From Vibrio mangrovi (GTDB lineage Bacteria; Pseudomonadota; Gammaproteobacteria; Enterobacterales; Vibrionaceae): DNA of 64,000 bases. The notes beneath the pieces are model-generated. The model made no database searches and was not told the DNA's origin. It saw nothing but the letters and a program-made list of their open reading frames with translations. The position numbers and the translations under genes were made by a program. The DNA lies in the NCBI RefSeq assembly GCF_024346955.1, contig NZ_AP024883.1, forward strand, positions 2,046,001 through 2,110,000. Reading direction: 5' to 3'. Positions 17,046 to 26,228 of the stretch are shown here, piece by piece (positions within the stretch are counted from its first letter, which is position 1; each line of letters begins with the position of its first letter).

Positions 17046-18236
17046 ATGTCTAAACTTAACGCCTATTTCGGCGAGTACGGTGGTCAGTTCGTACCACAAA
17101 TACTGGTTCCGGCACTGGATCAGTTGGAGCAGGCTTTCATCGATGCTCAGCAAGACCCTGAATTTCAGGCTGAATTTATGTCACTGTTACAGGAGTATGC
17201 GGGTCGTCCCACAGCACTGACTCTGACCAAAAACCTCACCATCGGTACCAAAACCAAACTTTACCTTAAGCGGGAAGATCTCCTGCACGGCGGCGCGCAC
17301 AAAACCAATCAGGTTCTCGGACAGGCGCTTTTGGCAAAACGCATGGGTAAAAACGAAATCATTGCTGAAACCGGAGCCGGACAACACGGGGTAGCAACCG
17401 CGATTGCCTGCGCCCTGCTGGGATTAAAATGCCGGGTTTACATGGGCGCTAAAGATGTTGAACGCCAAAGCCCGAATGTTTTCCGGATGCGTCTGATGGG
17501 CGCAACTGTCATTCCCGTTCATTCCGGTTCTTCAACACTGAAAGATGCCTGTAATGAAGCGATGCGTGACTGGTCAGCAAGTTATGAGACATCCCATTAC
17601 CTGTTAGGAACGGCCGCCGGTCCCCATCCTTTCCCGACCATTGTCCGGGAATTCCAGAAAATGATCGGTGAAGAAACAAAAAATCAGATTCTGGCCCGGG
17701 AAGGAAGACTGCCTGATGCAGTCATTGCCTGTGTCGGTGGTGGTTCCAACGCAATTGGGATGTTTGCCGACTTTATTGAAGAAGAGAACGTCCGCTTAAT
17801 CGGTGTAGAGCCTGGCGGCAAAGGAATTGAAACACATCAACATGGTGCTCCGCTGAAACACGGAAAAACCGGTATCTATCTGGGAATGAAATCACCGCTG
17901 ATGCAGGATGAGCATGGACAGATTGAAGAATCTTATTCAGTTTCTGCCGGTCTGGACTTCCCGTCAGTCGGCCCACAGCATGCCTATCTGAATTCAATCG
18001 GCAGAGCAGAATATGTCAACATCACGGATGACGAAGCCCTGGATGCATTTCAGGAGCTGGCCCGCAATGAAGGTATCATTCCGGCCCTTGAGTCTTCCCA
18101 TGCATTAGCTCATGCCCTGAAAATGGCCCGTAGTGAACCGGAAAAAGAGCAGACACTGGTTGTCAACCTATCCGGACGTGGTGACAAAGATATCTTCACC
18201 GTCCATAAAATCTTAGAAGAAAAAGGAGTGCTGTAA
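17046..18236 (+). CDS. trpB: Tryptophan synthase beta subunit
   Basis: The 396-residue PLP enzyme joins indole and serine to make tryptophan. The PLP lysine is K86 in HGGAHKTNQVLG; ETGAGQHG, GGGSNAIG and the C-terminal LSGRGDKD block are all present. AAGGAA precedes the ATG. The stop overlaps the trpA start by one base, allowing equal synthesis of the two subunits. Confidence 0.98.
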   Translation: MSKLNAYFGEYGGQFVPQILVPALDQLEQAFIDAQQDPEFQAEFMSLLQEYAGRPTALTLTKNLTIGTKTKLYLKREDLLHGGAHKTNQVLGQALLAKRMGKNEIIAETGAGQHGVATAIACALLGLKCRVYMGAKDVERQSPNVFRMRLMGATVIPVHSGSSTLKDACNEAMRDWSASYETSHYLLGTAAGPHPFPTIVREFQKMIGEETKNQILAREGRLPDAVIACVGGGSNAIGMFADFIEEENVRLIGVEPGGKGIETHQHGAPLKHGKTGIYLGMKSPLMQDEHGQIEESYSVSAGLDFPSVGPQHAYLNSIGRAEYVNITDDEALDAFQELARNEGIIPALESSHALAHALKMARSEPEKEQTLVVNLSGRGDKDIFTVHKILEEKGVL

Positions 18237-19042
18237 TGAATCGCTACCAAATGCTCTTCCAACAGCTTGCGGAAAAAAATCAGGGTGCATTCGTCCCTTT
18301 CGTAACCATCGGCGATCCAAATCCTGCACTCTCTTCAGAGATCATCAACACGCTGGTTGAAGCCGGAGCAGATGCACTTGAACTGGGAATCCCATTTTCC
18401 GATCCGCTGGCAGATGGACCGACGATTCAGGGAGCCAATATGCGGGCTTTGGATGCGGGAACGACCCCGGACATCTGCTTTGAGCTAATTGCCCAGGTAC
18501 GGCAGCAATATCCGTCGTTACCGATCGGACTGTTGGTGTACGCCAACCTTGTTTATGCCCGGGGAATCGATAACTTTTATCACCGTTGCCAGCAGGCCGG
18601 AGTCGATTCAGTTCTGATTGCCGATGTCCCGACCAATGAAAGTGAAGTTTTTATTCAGTCCGCTGAAAAACATGGTATTGAGCCCATTTTCATCGCACCG
18701 CCAACCGCAGATAAAGAAACTTTAAAAACTGTCGCATCACTGAGCAAAGGATACACTTATCTTCTTTCCCGTGCCGGAGTGACCGGTGTTGAAACTAAAG
18801 CGGGAATGCCGGTCGACACTCTGCTGGAAACATTGAAAGAGTTTCAGGCTCCGCCAGCATTGCTCGGATTCGGAATTTCAGAACCGGCTCAGGTGAAACA
18901 AGCTCTGACCGCCGGAGCAGCAGGTGCAATTTCCGGCTCTGCAATTGTTAAAATCATTGAATCCAACCAGAATGATTCATCCATCCTACTGACACAACTG
19001 AAACAGTTTGTGACAGCTATGAAAGCAGCGACACAGCAATAA
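18236..19042 (+). CDS. trpA: Tryptophan synthase alpha subunit
   Basis: This 268-residue TIM-barrel protein cleaves indole-3-glycerol phosphate to indole. Catalytic Glu49 (ALELGIPFSDP) and Asp60 (DPLADGPTIQ) are present, as are SRAGVTG and LGFGIS for phosphate binding. It ends the trp operon; AAAGGAG inside the end of trpB serves as the ribosome site. Confidence 0.97.
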   Translation: MNRYQMLFQQLAEKNQGAFVPFVTIGDPNPALSSEIINTLVEAGADALELGIPFSDPLADGPTIQGANMRALDAGTTPDICFELIAQVRQQYPSLPIGLLVYANLVYARGIDNFYHRCQQAGVDSVLIADVPTNESEVFIQSAEKHGIEPIFIAPPTADKETLKTVASLSKGYTYLLSRAGVTGVETKAGMPVDTLLETLKEFQAPPALLGFGISEPAQVKQALTAGAAGAISGSAIVKIIESNQNDSSILLTQLKQFVTAMKAATQQ

Positions 19043-19054
19043 CCAACCTTCAAT

Positions 19055-19076
19055 GCGGTTTCCCCCCGGAAACCGC
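19055..19076 (+). terminator. Hairpin after trpA
   Basis: GCGGTTTCC pairs perfectly with GGAAACCGC over a 4-nt loop, 12 bases after the trpA stop. Only a weak T-containing tail follows, so it may act as a weak terminator or 3'-end stabiliser. Confidence 0.55.
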
Positions 19077-19176
19077 AAATCGTTCCATATACTATTATTC
19101 AAACTCATTCATGCAAACAATGATTTTGCAATTGCAATCTTCCCTAGCATAATTATCTGGTACAAATATCTTTTGC

Positions 19177-19197
19177 CAAACGTTTGCGCAAATTTGC
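19177..19197. promoter_or_regulatory. Paired palindromes upstream of the symporter gene, PurR-box-like
   Basis: CAAACGTTTG (19177-19186) and GCAAATTTGC (19188-19197) are perfect 10-bp palindromes with centres 11 bases apart. The first, with flanks, resembles the PurR box (right half GTTTGCG is exact). No gene is supported in 19043-19343; a small open frame at 19053-19253 is probably spurious. Confidence 0.4.
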
Positions 19198-19343
19198 TGA
19201 CTATTGAGGATTTTCACAACACATACCTTGATCATGCAGAAATATCAGTGTAAAAACCTACCCGGAATATTTATCCACAAATGTTAACAATGTTGGTGGG
19301 TAATCCTAGGAAATTGCAAATTCATAACACAAGGGTTACGGAA

Positions 19344-20597
19344 GTGTTAAAAGAAAAGAGTTTATTATCAAATATTGGTTTTCAGGTTGTCATTGCGATG
19401 ATTCTGGGTTCTGTCGTTGGAGCCACGATGGGGCACGATGCCGCAATGTTCTCACCATTGGGTGCGATCTTTATCAATCTGATCAAGATGCTGGTTATCC
19501 CACTGGTCGCAGTTGCACTGATTTCTGGTTCAGCAGGTCTGGGTAACAGCCACTCGGCAGGAAAAGTAGGTGCTGTTACACTCGGTTATTTTGCTGTGAC
19601 CTCTGCTCTGGCTGTGGCTTTAGCGCTGTTGATGGGTGAAGTATTCCAGCCAGGTATCGGTATCGATGTCTCTGGTGTAGAAGGGATGTTCTCTTCTGAA
19701 TACGCGTCAAAAGGTGAACTTCCTACTTTCTGGGCAACCATCATCGGTATGATCCCAACCAACGTTTTCCAGTCACTGAATAACGCAAACATTCTCCAAA
19801 TTCTGGTTTTCTGTCTGTTTTTCGGGATTGCAATCGCAAAACAGAGCGAAGAGAAACGTACACCGATCATCAATGGTGTCAATACTATCGTTGATGCGAT
19901 GGTCTGGATGATTAACAAAGTCATGGTCATTGCTCCTATCGGTGTTTTCGGCCTGATGGCAGAAGCTGTCGGTACGTTTGGTTTTAGTGCCCTGACCGTT
20001 GTTTTGAAACTCTTTGTTGTCTACGTTGCTGCCATTCTGATTTTCGGTTTCGTTGCTTACCCACTGATGATTCAGATTTTTACTAAAACTTCAGCCCGGA
20101 AGTTCATTGGTGCCATGAAAAAGCCTCAGGCTGTTGCCCTGTCAACTGCATCTTCGATGGCAACACTGCCTGTCACCATGGATACGGTTGAGAATGATCT
20201 CGGCGTAAGAAACTCAACTGCCTCTTTTGTGCTACCTCTGGGTGCAACAATCAATATGTCCGGTAATGCAATTTACTACGGACTGGTTGCCATCTTCTTC
20301 GCCCAGTTGTTCAACATCGATCTGAGTATGGGTTCTTACATCGCAATTATTGTGACTGCGACACTGGGTGCTGTTGGTCAGGCTGGCGTTCCTGGGCCTT
20401 CCTTCCTAGTGGTAGCCGTTCTTCTGGCCGCAGGAATTCCAATTGAAGGCCTACCATTGCTGTTTGCCCTGGATCGTATTTTCGATATGATTCGAACTGC
20501 TCTGAACATCACCGGCGATGCTGCATGTGCTGTCATTGTAGATTCTCTAATCGAAGAGCCAGCAACAGAAGGAAATACAGCAGAGCAAGAAGCCTGA
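19344..20597 (+). CDS. Dicarboxylate/amino acid:cation symporter (DAACS family)
   Basis: This inner-membrane carrier is about 418 residues from the GTG at 19344, chosen because AAGGG lies 8 bases upstream and homologous N-termini start near KEKSLL; an ATG at 19281 would add 21 atypical residues. It has about eight membrane helices, the serine-rich AVALSTASSMATLPVTM loop (HP1 region), the GATINMSGNAIYYG motif and GVPGPSFLV. The family imports glutamate, aspartate or C4-dicarboxylates with Na+ or H+; the substrate cannot be fixed here. It is monocistronic with a strong terminator. Confidence 0.9.
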   Translation: MLKEKSLLSNIGFQVVIAMILGSVVGATMGHDAAMFSPLGAIFINLIKMLVIPLVAVALISGSAGLGNSHSAGKVGAVTLGYFAVTSALAVALALLMGEVFQPGIGIDVSGVEGMFSSEYASKGELPTFWATIIGMIPTNVFQSLNNANILQILVFCLFFGIAIAKQSEEKRTPIINGVNTIVDAMVWMINKVMVIAPIGVFGLMAEAVGTFGFSALTVVLKLFVVYVAAILIFGFVAYPLMIQIFTKTSARKFIGAMKKPQAVALSTASSMATLPVTMDTVENDLGVRNSTASFVLPLGATINMSGNAIYYGLVAIFFAQLFNIDLSMGSYIAIIVTATLGAVGQAGVPGPSFLVVAVLLAAGIPIEGLPLLFALDRIFDMIRTALNITGDAACAVIVDSLIEEPATEGNTAEQEA

Positions 20598-20623
20598 TTC
20601 TGGTTTGCTCTCGCTTGATTGAT

Positions 20624-20653
20624 AAAGCCACTCATTTTATGAGTGGCTTTTTT
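20624..20653 (+). terminator. Intrinsic terminator of the symporter gene
   Basis: AAAGCCACTCA pairs with TGAGTGGCTTT over a 5-nt loop and runs into a T tract. Confidence 0.9.
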
Positions 20654-20786
20654 ATGATCAATGAATAGGGTTCACTGCCAATTTTTCATCAGCTATAAAA
20701 AACAGATTCTGTTATTTGTGACAGAACCTGTTTCAGTACATATATAAAGAAGATAAAAATATTAAATGATCCAAAAGGTCAAAATG

Positions 20787-21245
20787 TTATTTACTACAAT
20801 GACCCTGCTTCGCCATTTTTAGCTTTTCTATCACTTTTTTTCCTTCTTCTGAGCTGACTTCTTCTAAACCAGCACCACCGACAAATACACCAAGTTTGAT
20901 ATACTGTTTAATGAAGTAGTTTTCACCGCTTTTAGTCGATACGGACAAAATGTTTGGCGAGAATTCTGATTCAGTCGAAACCTGATGTTCTTTATCTCCG
21001 GCAACTTCTTTATAGAAGAAAACATCCGGTGCAGTTTCTCCGACACAATCACCGTCAACCCACACATCTTTTTTCAGTGCGCCACCCAGAGCTCCGGAAC
21101 GGTAAATATACAATCCTGCATGACCTTCAGACGGAGGATTAAATGCCTTGGCCTGAGTGGTCGTAGCATCATCTTCCAGAGGAACAGTTGCACAGCCCGC
21201 AAATAAAACAGAAACACAAGCAATAGTAACTAGCCTTTTGTACAT
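20787..21245 (-). CDS. DUF2846 family lipoprotein
   Basis: The protein is 152 residues. A signal peptide with lipobox LFAGC places the mature N-terminal Cys at residue 18, so it should be a lipoprotein. The middle region (GHAGLYIYRSGALGG, WVDGDCVGE, SVSTKSGENYFIK) fits the DUF2846 family as I recall it. Function is unknown. It stands alone between the symporter gene and yciB, with AAAGGAAAC upstream of the ATG. Confidence 0.75.
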   Translation of the reverse strand: MYKRLVTIACVSVLFAGCATVPLEDDATTTQAKAFNPPSEGHAGLYIYRSGALGGALKKDVWVDGDCVGETAPDVFFYKEVAGDKEHQVSTESEFSPNILSVSTKSGENYFIKQYIKLGVFVGGAGLEEVSSEEGKKVIEKLKMAKQGHCSK

Positions 21246-21709
21246 TATGAGTTTCCTTTTTAATAAAAATACATATACCCGTACTGATTCGATGATGTTT
21301 CTGTACCAGTTCTATGTAGCTAAGAGAACAGTCATCTTCATATTCAGATCTACCTCAGAGAAGGTCAAAACATTATAAATATATACATTACTTATGAAAC
21401 TAATATTTAAGTCATTATCAGATCTACATCTTAAATAAAAGCCAAATAATAAATTACATGCACATCATTCGGATGTATAAAATATGAACAATCATAAGAT
21501 AATTCTCTTATCCTATGGTTTGGTTCATTCATTCCAGATCATAAAAGTGACTTTCTCTAAAGCAATTCAGCAGAATCCCGAAGTACTGAGTTATTTGCAC
21601 AGAAATCCCTTCCGACCGGCAGAAATCGTGACAAAAAGTTATCTGACTATTCAGATAGCCGTCAATTTTGGTTAGACTGTGTCGATCTCTAGTGAAGGAC
21701 TGAATACTA
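21246..21709. other. AT-rich divergent intergenic region before yciB
   Basis: No supported gene lies in these 464 bases. A 63-codon frame at 21484-21675 has no ribosome site and no recognisable domain. A short perfect hairpin, TATCTGA/TCAGATA, lies at 21640-21657. The promoters of the DUF2846 lipoprotein gene and yciB should be here. Confidence 0.5.
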
Positions 21710-22255
21710 ATGAAACAACTGATCGACTTTATCCCACTTATTGTGTTTTTCGTACTGTTCAAGCTGTACGACATTTATGTGGCGACCGGTGCACTGATTA
21801 TTGCCAGTGCAATACAGATTGCCATCACCTACTTCTGGTATAAAAAAGTCGAAAAAATGCAGGTCATTACCTTTGTGTTAGTCGCCGTATTCGGTGGCAT
21901 GACTATCTTCCTGCACGATGACAACTTCATTAAATGGAAAGTCACAATTGTCTATCTTGTCTTTGCCGTCGGCCTGACGATCAGCCATCTTATTGGTAAA
22001 TCTGCGATCAAAGGGATGCTGGGAAAAGAGCTTCAGCTTCCGGACTATGTCTGGTCAAAAATCAACTGGGCCTGGGTACTATTTTTTGTTGCCTGCGCCA
22101 TCATTAATGTCTATATCGCATTCAAGCTTCCTTTAGATGTTTGGGTCAGCTTCAAAGTTTTTGGCCTGCTGGTTGCGACTCTGGTTTACACCCTGCTTAC
22201 CGGAGCATATATCTATACCCAGTTACCCAAAGATGAAGATGACAATCAGTCATAG
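21710..22255 (+). CDS. yciB: YciB, inner membrane-spanning septation protein A family
   Basis: This 181-residue membrane protein has five or six hydrophobic helices and the family's signatures: KQLIDFIPLIVFFV, YDIYVATGALI, AVFGGMTIFLHDDNFIKWKVT and SKINWAWVLFF. YciB affects cell-envelope synthesis and septation, interacting with elongation and division proteins in E. coli. GAAGGA precedes the ATG by about 10 bases. yciA and yciI follow in the same direction, the usual cluster. Confidence 0.94.
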   Translation: MKQLIDFIPLIVFFVLFKLYDIYVATGALIIASAIQIAITYFWYKKVEKMQVITFVLVAVFGGMTIFLHDDNFIKWKVTIVYLVFAVGLTISHLIGKSAIKGMLGKELQLPDYVWSKINWAWVLFFVACAIINVYIAFKLPLDVWVSFKVFGLLVATLVYTLLTGAYIYTQLPKDEDDNQS

Positions 22256-22387
22256 AAAGTGTGAATTGCATCGGTTCTTTCTTGCATCTGTGTGAAATCC
22301 GATGCACCATTTGTTATTGTTCCGGCATGGTATGAATTCATTGTATTTTATTGATGAATTTAAACATATCCGGACAGCGTTCAAGTT

Positions 22388-22804
22388 ATGCAGTACGAAG
22401 TGATGAACTCTGAAGTAAATACCCCGAAAGGCCAGCTCCTTTCACGAACGCTTGCGATGCCAGCAGACACCAATGCCAACGGCGATATTTTTGGTGGCTG
22501 GATTATGTCGCAGCTTGATTTAGCCGGAGGAATTCTGGCGAAAGAAATCTCACATGGAAGAATAGTTACCGTTTCCGTGTCGAGTATTACATTTAAGAAA
22601 CCGGTCAGCGTTGGAGACGTGGTCTGCTGTTATGGTGAATGTGTCCGAATCGGCCGAAGCTCAATGTCAATTGAGCTCGAAGTCTGGGTAAAACCGGTCC
22701 ATGCACATGGTATTGGTGAACGCTTCCAGGTATGTGAAGCAACGTTCAATTATGTTGCGGTCGACAGTGACGGACGCCCCAGAGCGATTGAACTTCATCA
22801 GTAA
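22388..22804 (+). CDS. yciA: Acyl-CoA thioesterase YciA
   Basis: The protein is 138 residues with a hotdog fold. NANGDIFGGWIMSQLDLAGGI contains the catalytic Asp/Asn motif, and SSITFKKPVSVGDVV and EATFNYVAVD follow. YciA hydrolyses a broad range of acyl-CoA thioesters in the cytoplasm. An in-frame ATG five codons downstream is an alternative start. The 132-base gap after yciB and a following weak hairpin suggest partly independent expression. Confidence 0.93.
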   Translation: MQYEVMNSEVNTPKGQLLSRTLAMPADTNANGDIFGGWIMSQLDLAGGILAKEISHGRIVTVSVSSITFKKPVSVGDVVCCYGECVRIGRSSMSIELEVWVKPVHAHGIGERFQVCEATFNYVAVDSDGRPRAIELHQ

Positions 22805-22859
22805 GATGAAACTATTATTTTCTCCCGGGAAAATCACATTCCGGAGAGTGAACCAAAGT

Positions 22860-22884
22860 CAGGGTCATATCACCCTGCTTTTGT
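22860..22884 (+). terminator. Weak hairpin after yciA
   Basis: CAGGGT pairs with ACCCTG over 6 bases and is followed by CTTTTGTT. It may reduce readthrough into yciI. Confidence 0.45.
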
Positions 22885-22899
22885 TATAAGGATATCAAT

Positions 22900-23196
22900 A
22901 TGTGGTATGTCATATTTTCTCAAGACGTTGAAAATTCTTTGGAAAAACGGATGAGTGTCCGGCCGAAACATCTGGAAAGATTGCAACAACTACAAAATGA
23001 AGGACGCTTGCTGACAGCAGGCCCATTGCCTGCCATCGACTCCGAAAACCCGGGAGAAGCCGGATTTACCGGTTCAACAGTCATCGCTGAGTTTGCGTCT
23101 CTGACCGAGGCCAAAGCATGGGCAGATGCCGATCCTTATGTCGAAGCCGGTGTTTACCAGTCTGTTATCGTCAAACCCTATAAACAAGTTTTTTAA
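22900..23196 (+). CDS. yciI: YciI family protein
   Basis: This 98-residue ferredoxin-like protein carries the YciI features RPKHLERLQQLQNEGRLLTAGP with the conserved His, and ADADPYVEAGVY with the conserved Asp. The family is related to muconolactone isomerase-like dimers; its cellular role is not established. AAGGA lies 7 bases before the ATG. It follows yciA, and the aspS-like gene starts 20 bases after it. Confidence 0.92.
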   Translation: MWYVIFSQDVENSLEKRMSVRPKHLERLQQLQNEGRLLTAGPLPAIDSENPGEAGFTGSTVIAEFASLTEAKAWADADPYVEAGVYQSVIVKPYKQVF

Positions 23197-23216
23197 CGAT
23201 TTGAGAATAACCTTTC

Positions 23217-23606
23217 ATGATAAGAAAAATATGTATTACAGTTGGGCTAGTTGCTGTCTTAATGGGTTGTAGTAATCAGGGTAATCAAAAACAATTGGAA
23301 CTGCTTGCTGCCAACAGAGCAAGCGTACTCCAGGCTGAATTACCGATTAAATCCGGGCCACTGTCCATCATGCGGGCTACGGCCAAAAAGAATGTGATTG
23401 AGATCATGATGATCTATAACAGTGACGCTCCGAAGGCCAAATCGACTCAGTCACTCTTAGAGCACAGTATCAAGAGCTACTGTACTGATACATCAACCAA
23501 GTCCAATCTGGAAGCGGGTCTGGCGTACCGGATTAAAATCCGTAATACCCGGGGACAATTGTTGATTGATCAACTCATCGATCAGGCAACCTGTAAAAAA
23601 TATTAA
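23217..23606 (+). CDS. AspS/EpsS-type type II secretion pilotin lipoprotein (GspS-beta)
   Basis: This 129-residue protein has a signal peptide with lipobox VLMGC (Cys18) and two later cysteines (YCTD and ATCKK) positioned for a disulfide. The body (LLAANRASVLQAELPIKSGPLSIM) fits the AspS/GspS-beta pilotin that carries the secretin of the type II secretion system to the outer membrane. In V. cholerae that gene neighbours metE, as it does here; the assignment leans on this context and motif memory. None of the gsp genes are in the window. Confidence 0.75.
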   Translation: MIRKICITVGLVAVLMGCSNQGNQKQLELLAANRASVLQAELPIKSGPLSIMRATAKKNVIEIMMIYNSDAPKAKSTQSLLEHSIKSYCTDTSTKSNLEAGLAYRIKIRNTRGQLLIDQLIDQATCKKY

Positions 23607-23620
23607 CCGGATAAACTACA

Positions 23621-23647
23621 AGAGCCCCGATTCCGGGGCTCTTTTTC
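23621..23647. terminator. Intrinsic terminator between the pilotin gene and metE
   Basis: AGAGCCCCG pairs with CGGGGCTCT over 4 bases, followed by TTTTTCTTT on the plus strand. It separates two convergent genes. Confidence 0.88.
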
Positions 23648-23658
23648 TTTCAGATAGA

Positions 23659-25953
23659 TTATGCTGCCTGTTCTTCCCAGTTTGCACGAAGTGTTTTGGC
23701 CGCGGCAACCATATTACGCAGTGCTGCTTCCGTTTCCGGCCAGCCTCTGGTTTTCAGGCCACAATCAGGATTCACCCATAGTCTTTCCGCCGGAATAGCC
23801 TGAGATGCTTTCTTCAGCAATTCAACAATCCATTCCTGAGACGGAACATTCGGTGAATGGATATCATAAACACCCGGACCGATTTCATTCGGATAATTGA
23901 AGGCTTCAAATGCATTGAGTAACTCCATATTCGAGCGGGAAGTCTCAATCGTGATCACGTCAGCATCCAGAGCCGCGACAGATTCAATGATTTCATTAAA
24001 CTCGCTATAACACATATGCGTATGTATCTGGGTCTGCGATGCTGCACTGGAAGCTGCAATACGGAAAGACTGTACAGCCCAGTCCAGATAGGTCTGATGA
24101 TCGCGTTTCTTCAGCGGTAATCCTTCCCGGATAGCCGGTTCATCAATCTGAATAATGTTGATCCCTGCGTTTTGCAGATCTGCGACTTCATCCCGGAGTG
24201 CCAGAGCCAGTTGCTGGGTAATTGTCTTACGGGAAATATCTTCCCGCGGGAAGGTCCAGCACAAAATAGTCACCGGTCCGGTCAGCATCCCTTTCATCTG
24301 CTTTGAAGTCAGAGACTGGGCATACTCAGACCATTCAACTGTCATTGGTTTTTCCCGCTCAATATCGGCGACGACAATCGCAGGCTTCACACAACGTGAA
24401 CCGTAGCTCTGTACCCATCCAAAACGTGTAGTCTGAAATCCGGATAAATTCTCAGCGAAATATTCCACCATATCATTTCGCTCAGCTTCACCATGAACCA
24501 GCACATCCAGCCCTAAAGCTTCCTGACGCTCGACAGCTTCCTGAATATGAGATTTTAAAGCACTCTTATAGTCATTTTCTGACAAACGCCCCTGTTTGAA
24601 ATCATTACGCACTTTTCTGATTTCGCTGGTTTGGGGAAAAGAACCAATTGTCGTGGTCGGTAAGAATGGTAAACCTAAGGCTTCTTTCTGATATTCAGCA
24701 CGCGCCTCATAAGGTAAATCCCGGGCCGCCAGAGCATCAGTAATGGCTTCGACCCGTTCACGAACATGCGGTTTATTCACTTGCTGGGATGCACGACGTT
24801 GTTCAATCGGGCGACTGTAGTTCTGACATGCTTCAATAGCAGCAACATCACCATCTAACGCCGCACCGAGCAGACCCAGTTCTTCAACTTTCTGACGGGC
24901 AAAAGCAAACCAGCTCCGGGTTTCTTCACTCAGTTCGCTCTCCAGAGATAAATCCACGGGACTATGTAATAACGAACACGAACTTGCAATCCACAAACGA
25001 TCACCCAATTGCTCATGCAGTGGTTGTAACTGCTGTAGTAATGCTGCCAAATCAGCCCGCCAGACATTACGTCCATTAATCACCCCAACAGACAGTACCC
25101 AATGCTCAGGTAATTTCCCGGCAACGCTATCCAACTGTTCCGGAGATGAGACCAGATCTATATGCAGCCCGTCGACTGAAAGTTCTGTCACCTGATCCAA
25201 TACATCGGTAATCGAATCAAAATAGGTTGTCAGCAAAAGTTTGGTTTTTCCCTGCAACTGCTGATAGGTGGATTTCAGAGCACCCAGCCAGGACGCATCT
25301 AATTCCAGAGCCAGAATCGGCTCATCGATCTGAACCCACGACACCCCCTGTTCTGCCAGCTTCGCCAGAATTTCCTGATAAGCAGTAATTAACTGAGGCA
25401 GCAGCGACAAGCGTTCAAAGCCATCTTCAACAGATTTACCCAGGTACAGGTAACTCAATGGCCCCAGTAATACAGGTTTCACCTGATGTCCTTGTTGAAT
25501 AGCTTCATTCACTTCATCAAACAGTTGCGGCCAGCTCACTTCAAATGAATCCTGGGCCGAAAATTCCGGCACAATATAGTGATAGTTGGTGTTAAACCAT
25601 TTGGTCATATCGGATGCAGCACTTCCCTGACAGTCACATCCTTGCTGAGACTGACCTCTGGCAATCTTGAACAGCGTATCAATGTCGATATCACCATTCC
25701 GGTGACGCTGTGGAACATGCCCCAATAGCAGAGAGGTTGCCAGCACATGATCATACCAGGCAAAATCTCCGGCAGTGACAAACCCAAGCTGATGCTTCGC
25801 CTGCAATGTCCAGTTCTCCTGGCGAATCGATGCACCTACGGCTTCAAGCTGAGCCTGATCCAGTTCCCCACGCCAGTATCCTTCTAATGCAAACTTAAGT
25901 TCTCTTTTTTCGCCGATACGGGGAAAACCTAAGATATGTGTTGTTATTGCCAT
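23659..25953 (-). CDS. metE: Cobalamin-independent methionine synthase
   Basis: The protein is 764 residues from the ATG at 25953, chosen over one three codons upstream because AAGG lies 9 bases before it and MAITTHILGFPRIG is the usual N-terminus. MetE transfers a methyl group from methyltetrahydrofolate triglutamate to homocysteine. Zinc ligands are in HTHMCYSEF near residue 640 and NPDCGLKTRGW near 725. It is divergent from metR, with MetJ-like boxes between them. Confidence 0.97.
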   Translation of the reverse strand: MAITTHILGFPRIGEKRELKFALEGYWRGELDQAQLEAVGASIRQENWTLQAKHQLGFVTAGDFAWYDHVLATSLLLGHVPQRHRNGDIDIDTLFKIARGQSQQGCDCQGSAASDMTKWFNTNYHYIVPEFSAQDSFEVSWPQLFDEVNEAIQQGHQVKPVLLGPLSYLYLGKSVEDGFERLSLLPQLITAYQEILAKLAEQGVSWVQIDEPILALELDASWLGALKSTYQQLQGKTKLLLTTYFDSITDVLDQVTELSVDGLHIDLVSSPEQLDSVAGKLPEHWVLSVGVINGRNVWRADLAALLQQLQPLHEQLGDRLWIASSCSLLHSPVDLSLESELSEETRSWFAFARQKVEELGLLGAALDGDVAAIEACQNYSRPIEQRRASQQVNKPHVRERVEAITDALAARDLPYEARAEYQKEALGLPFLPTTTIGSFPQTSEIRKVRNDFKQGRLSENDYKSALKSHIQEAVERQEALGLDVLVHGEAERNDMVEYFAENLSGFQTTRFGWVQSYGSRCVKPAIVVADIEREKPMTVEWSEYAQSLTSKQMKGMLTGPVTILCWTFPREDISRKTITQQLALALRDEVADLQNAGINIIQIDEPAIREGLPLKKRDHQTYLDWAVQSFRIAASSAASQTQIHTHMCYSEFNEIIESVAALDADVITIETSRSNMELLNAFEAFNYPNEIGPGVYDIHSPNVPSQEWIVELLKKASQAIPAERLWVNPDCGLKTRGWPETEAALRNMVAAAKTLRANWEEQAA

Positions 25954-26023
25954 GAGTACCATCCTTTTGATTGATTATTTTTGTCTTTAAGACTTGGTTG
26001 CTGATTTATTTATCGACATTCAA

Positions 26024-26039
26024 AGATGTCTGGATGGCT
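26024..26039. promoter_or_regulatory. MetJ-type met box pair near metE
   Basis: AGATGTCT-GGATGGCT are two adjacent 8-mers resembling the met box AGACGTCT, 71 bases from the metE start. metJ itself is outside the window. Confidence 0.6.
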
Positions 26040-26143
26040 AAAATATCCTGCTAAATGGCATGTGTGACAATCTCCAATTATTCAACTGGTACATTAATAA
26101 AATTCATGACCAGAAAATAAAGTTGAATTTAATTAACTGGAAT

Positions 26144-26159
26144 AGACGTCCAGATGTTT
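26144..26159. promoter_or_regulatory. MetJ-type met box pair near metR
   Basis: AGACGTCC-AGATGTTT are two adjacent 8-mers close to the met box consensus, 70 bases upstream of metR. An exact MetR site (TGAA-N5-TTCA) is not evident by eye in the interval. Confidence 0.6.
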
Positions 26160-26228
26160 ACATGCCATAAATTTCAGCGTAATTTAGTAAAAATATTCAA
26201 CTTAATTTATTAAAAATGAGGAAAACTC

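Noticed and set aside
19053..19253. 66-codon frame after trpA
   Set aside because: Starts inside the trpA hairpin, lacks a ribosome site and spans the probable promoter of the symporter gene.
21484..21675. 63-codon frame before yciB
   Set aside because: AT-rich leader sequence without a ribosome site; includes a small hairpin.
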